DNA of 64,000 nucleotides from Fulvivirga marina. GTDB taxonomy: Bacteria; Bacteroidota; Bacteroidia; Cytophagales; Cyclobacteriaceae. Made by a program: the position numbers and the translations under genes. This document shows positions 61,691 through 64,000 of this stretch, piece by piece. The notes beneath the pieces are model-generated. The model saw only the letters and a program-made list of their open reading frames with translations, was not told the DNA's origin and made no database searches. Numbering within the stretch: position 1 is the stretch's first letter; the number at the start of each line of letters is the position of its first letter. The DNA lies in assembly GCF_016775155.1 (NCBI RefSeq), contig NZ_JAEUGD010000061.1, positions 1 to 64,000 on the forward strand. Reading direction: 5' to 3'.

Positions 61691-61733
61691 TTTGACCTTG
61701 AAAGTAATTTGACCTTTTATTGTTTTTGACCTT
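61691..61733 (-). promoter_or_regulatory. Three AAGGTCAAA repeats at exact 17-bp period
   Basis: TTTGACCTT starts at 61691, 61708 and 61725 on the + strand, so AAGGTCAAA occurs three times on the - strand with 17-bp spacing. The nearest is 14 bp before the start codon at 61677. The spacing is about 1.6 helical turns, unlike the usual 20-22 bp period of LytTR sites. Three near-perfect copies suggest a real operator or RNA-polymerase-facing element for the secreted-protein gene. Confidence 0.6.
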
Positions 61734-61878
61734 ATACTTCAAATGTCGTTACTCGCATACATTATAAAAAGGAGATAAGGATGAGGCGGTATATTACATC
61801 CCTCAATCGGGATATGTCAGGACCAATCCGACGCCATGATTTCCACACAAACACTAATAAGCATTTATTTAAGACTTC

Positions 61879-62634
61879 TTACTGGTCCAGCCAGAGTTTA
61901 AATTCCGGAGTCTTTTCAGAACTAATAATTACTTCATCATCAGCCTCCGGCGTAAGGTTGATCTTTATTCTACCCTTAAAATATGGGTATATCTCACTAA
62001 TAGAATCAAATTTTACCACATACTTCCTATTGGCTCTGAAGAAAATCTTTGGATCCAACTGTTGGTCAATGGACTCCAGTGGGTGGTCATAGGGGTATTT
62101 CCTATCATCATTAGTAACAATGTAAGTTAACTTATTCTGACTATAGAAGTACGCAATTTTTTCAACTGGTACCGCTAATATTTTATTGCCGCTCCGGATC
62201 ATAAATCTCATTTTATATTCCTTCTCACGGCTCTCAATCATCTTCCGTAACTGTTCGTACGGTATTGCCTGAGTCGGTCCTGATAACTTTTTAAACTTAT
62301 CAATGCTGGCTTGCAGTCGCTCTTTATTAACCGGCTTCAGCAAATAATCAATGCTATTGGTTTCAAATGCCTTTACAGCATACTGATCATAGGCAGTTGT
62401 AAAAATTACCGGTTTATCTACCTGTACCTGTCTGAATATTTCAAAACTCAGTCCGTCTAACAACCGGATGTCGCTTATAATCAAATCCGGATGTTCATTT
62501 TGTTCAAGCCAATCCACAGCATCCTCTACAGACTTCAAAACACCGACAACATTCAGTTGATCATCTACCTCCTGAAGCAGGTTTTGCAATTTATCTGCTG
62601 CTAAAGTTTCATCTTCAAAAATAAGAACTGTCAT
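61879..62634 (-). CDS. LytTR-family response regulator
   Basis: A 251-residue regulator. The receiver domain covers about 1-120 with phosphoacceptor Asp55 in LIISDIRLLDG. The LytTR DNA-binding domain covers about 145-250 (IAYFYSQNKLTYIVTNDDRKYPYDHPLESI, core region YFYSQNKLTYIV, then FFRANRKYVVKFDSISEIYPYFKGRIKI). It is the partner of the sensor kinase gene 23 bp upstream. It lies between two paralogous secreted-protein genes and is the natural regulator candidate. Confidence 0.94.
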   Translation of the reverse strand: MTVLIFEDETLAADKLQNLLQEVDDQLNVVGVLKSVEDAVDWLEQNEHPDLIISDIRLLDGLSFEIFRQVQVDKPVIFTTAYDQYAVKAFETNSIDYLLKPVNKERLQASIDKFKKLSGPTQAIPYEQLRKMIESREKEYKMRFMIRSGNKILAVPVEKIAYFYSQNKLTYIVTNDDRKYPYDHPLESIDQQLDPKIFFRANRKYVVKFDSISEIYPYFKGRIKINLTPEADDEVIISSEKTPEFKLWLDQ

Positions 62635-62657
62635 TTCAATCTATATTTTCAGCTATG

Positions 62658-63680
62658 CTATACATTTTCCACCTCCAGTAACGGTACCCTTACCTCAAAG
62701 CTGTTGTCTCCACTTAGCACCTTCACTTCCTGATTTGTAAAGTAAGCATACCGCCTACGAATATTATCCAAACCACTGCGGGAGCTATCCTTTAGCTCTT
62801 CAGACCTCGGATATAGCGAATTCCTCACAATAAAATAATTATCATCGCTACTCTTAAGCAAGATATGCAAAGGTCTCTTTTCACTTATTATATTATGCTT
62901 AATGGCATTTTCCACCAGCATTTGCAATGTCATAGGTGGTATCATTTTCATCTTGTCCTTACTTTCGATATCCTCAGTAAAAACAATCATATCCTCAAAC
63001 CTCGTTTTAAGCAGAGCAATATACGATTTGATAAAACTCAATTCCTCATCCAACAATATCAGGTCTTCATCTTTGGATCGCAATATAGTCCTATATACAT
63101 CTGCAAAATTATCGAGAAAGTTTTTAGAGAGGTCTTTATCCTTGTCTATTAAAGAAGAAAGAATATTGAGATTATTGAAAAGAAAATGTGGATCGAGGTG
63201 ATTCTTAAGAGACTCCAGCTGTGTCCTGATATTTTCTTTTTTGAACTTTTCAGCATTCAGTGCTGATTTCTTCCAATGCTGAAGAAAATGCAGGCTAAAA
63301 TAAATTGAAAATACTGGAATAAACATGATCAACCCATAGACATTCATCACTATAAATTGCTCTCCGGTTGGAGGATTAGAGGTAAACATGGCCTTAAAAG
63401 TGAGGTATGCCAGGTTGATAATGATCAGAGAATATATAATACCCAGAAGAAGGTGGGTAAAGAATCGGCGATTTCCATAACTCAGCCATGGAAAATGTTT
63501 ATCCAACTGAATGGTGATAAGCTTGTTTCCAAACCATAGCAGGACCAAAACTACCACAACCCAGGTCCCGGTAAAGTATAATGCAGAATCAATATCCATC
63601 TGCCATAAATAATAAATCAGTATGGCAAATAAAACCATACTGATCCCCCAGATACATATATTTTTTTGCTTTAACACCAA
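62658..63680 (-). CDS. LytS-type sensor histidine kinase
   Basis: A 340-residue kinase with four hydrophobic helices (about 10-27, 36-50, 75-95, 108-130) and no large extracytoplasmic domain. The His_kinase box is HLDPHFLFNNLNIL with His165. The ATPase region has MTLQMLVENAIKHN and RSGLDNIRRRYA. It lies 23 bp upstream of the LytTR regulator and forms a pair with it. Lack of a sensor domain suggests sensing within the membrane. Confidence 0.93.
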   Translation of the reverse strand: MVLKQKNICIWGISMVLFAILIYYLWQMDIDSALYFTGTWVVVVLVLLWFGNKLITIQLDKHFPWLSYGNRRFFTHLLLGIIYSLIIINLAYLTFKAMFTSNPPTGEQFIVMNVYGLIMFIPVFSIYFSLHFLQHWKKSALNAEKFKKENIRTQLESLKNHLDPHFLFNNLNILSSLIDKDKDLSKNFLDNFADVYRTILRSKDEDLILLDEELSFIKSYIALLKTRFEDMIVFTEDIESKDKMKMIPPMTLQMLVENAIKHNIISEKRPLHILLKSSDDNYFIVRNSLYPRSEELKDSSRSGLDNIRRRYAYFTNQEVKVLSGDNSFEVRVPLLEVENV

Positions 63681-63704
63681 GATCGGACAAGCTGCATAAA
63701 AGTC

Positions 63705-64000
63705 TTAATCAAAAACTATTTCCATGATATTCTTCCAATCGATAAACTCTTGCTCTGTGCCTCCTTTTTTCAGGATCAGAATACCATCATTTTCATCAGA
63801 TACATCTCGCATACCTCCAAGCAGCAGTGTTGTGCCATTTTTCAGTTCAACCAGCGAATAGTCGTAGTTTTTAGGTGTTACTTTCCTGATATTTCTGAAA
63901 GGTATATGATATTGAATCTCATCGTCCATCCCCTCCAGAATTTCCACATCCCATGATTCATCAATATCATAAATTATGATACCAGATACACTTTTCCCTT
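63705..64000 (-). CDS. Secreted beta-repeat protein, paralogue, 5' end beyond window
   Basis: Partial: the frame is open to the window edge, so only the last about 97 residues are seen. They match the last module of the 60427-61677 protein: YDIDESWDVEILEGMDDEI, IPFRNIRKVTPKNYDYSLVELKNG, DVSDENDGILIL and WKNIMEIVFD. The two are clearly paralogues that differ in detail. The stop is 24 bp before the sensor-kinase start, on the same strand, so this gene, the kinase and the regulator could form one operon. Confidence 0.85.
   Translation of the reverse strand, partial: GKSVSGIIIYDIDESWDVEILEGMDDEIQYHIPFRNIRKVTPKNYDYSLVELKNGTTLLLGGMRDVSDENDGILILKKGGTEQEFIDWKNIMEIVFD

Noticed and set aside
61691-61733. 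Interpreting the AAGGTCAAA array as standard LytTR sites
   Set aside because: The 9-mers do not fit the usual LytTR consensus and the 17-bp period is too short; reported only as an uncharacterised repeat.
1-64000. Insertion sequences, prophage, CRISPR, toxin-antitoxin pairs
   Set aside because: I saw no transposase, integrase, spaced repeat array or toxin-antitoxin pair on reading both strands.

Overview
The window looks like a chromosome segment of a free-living Bacteroidota, most likely Cytophagales-type. Evidence: low GC; promoters of the Bacteroidota form (TAnnTTTG at -7, sometimes with TTTG about 19-20 bp upstream); weak Shine-Dalgarno signals; many 40-60 residue surface lipoproteins and secreted proteins; and gene forms typical of the phylum (E1 alpha/beta fusion, ExbB with a long acidic N-terminus, tandem-domain PaaB, short AMP nucleosidase, NtrC-type regulator without a DNA-binding domain). 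I cannot name the genus. I see no insertion sequence, prophage or CRISPR array.

Left end (1-4.2 kb): a small double-glycine-leader peptide with six cysteines and a Gly8 tract, its peptidase-C39 ABC exporter, and a surface lipoprotein. 4.2-9.3 kb: a MacB-type ABC ATPase and membrane-fusion protein without a permease, divergent from an NtrC-type regulator and its histidine kinase; a sigma-54-like promoter lies between. 9.3-18.5 kb: housekeeping genes (HNH nuclease, NlpC/P60 hydrolase, smpB, thioesterase, tsaD) divergent from tamB. 18.6-33.7 kb: rnpB, a DNA-binding-domain-less NtrC-type regulator, a 43-residue lipoprotein, a LuxE-like enzyme, fused E1 dehydrogenase, ald, a lone HsdR-N nuclease-like protein, amn, an SLC13 permease, an MFS protein, an ExbB/ExbD operon and tRNA-Ser(GGA).

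33.8-54.4 kb is dominated by envelope glycan genes: asparaginase and TatD first, then two glycosyltransferases, two polysaccharide deacetylase-type proteins, a SpoIIE phosphatase, a flippase-like protein, ruvC, a decaying kelch/DUF4907 pair, a sulfotransferase-methyltransferase-GNAT-Wzx-deacetylase-glycosyltransferase operon, and an opposite-strand operon for a diacetamido-uronate-type sugar (oxidoreductase, acetyltransferase, two aminotransferases) ending next to another glycosyltransferase. The two operons converge on a perfect 36-bp palindrome.

54.4-64 kb: a 59-residue membrane peptide coupled to a DUF4097-type protein, a membrane protein, a TetR regulator with paaABCD (phenylacetyl-CoA epoxidase without its PaaE reductase here), and a LytTR two-component pair sandwiched between two paralogous secreted beta-repeat proteins, one with three 9-bp repeats at an exact 17-bp period just upstream. 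The most promising little-described material is the leader-peptide/exporter pair at the left end and the beta-repeat/LytTR locus at the right end.
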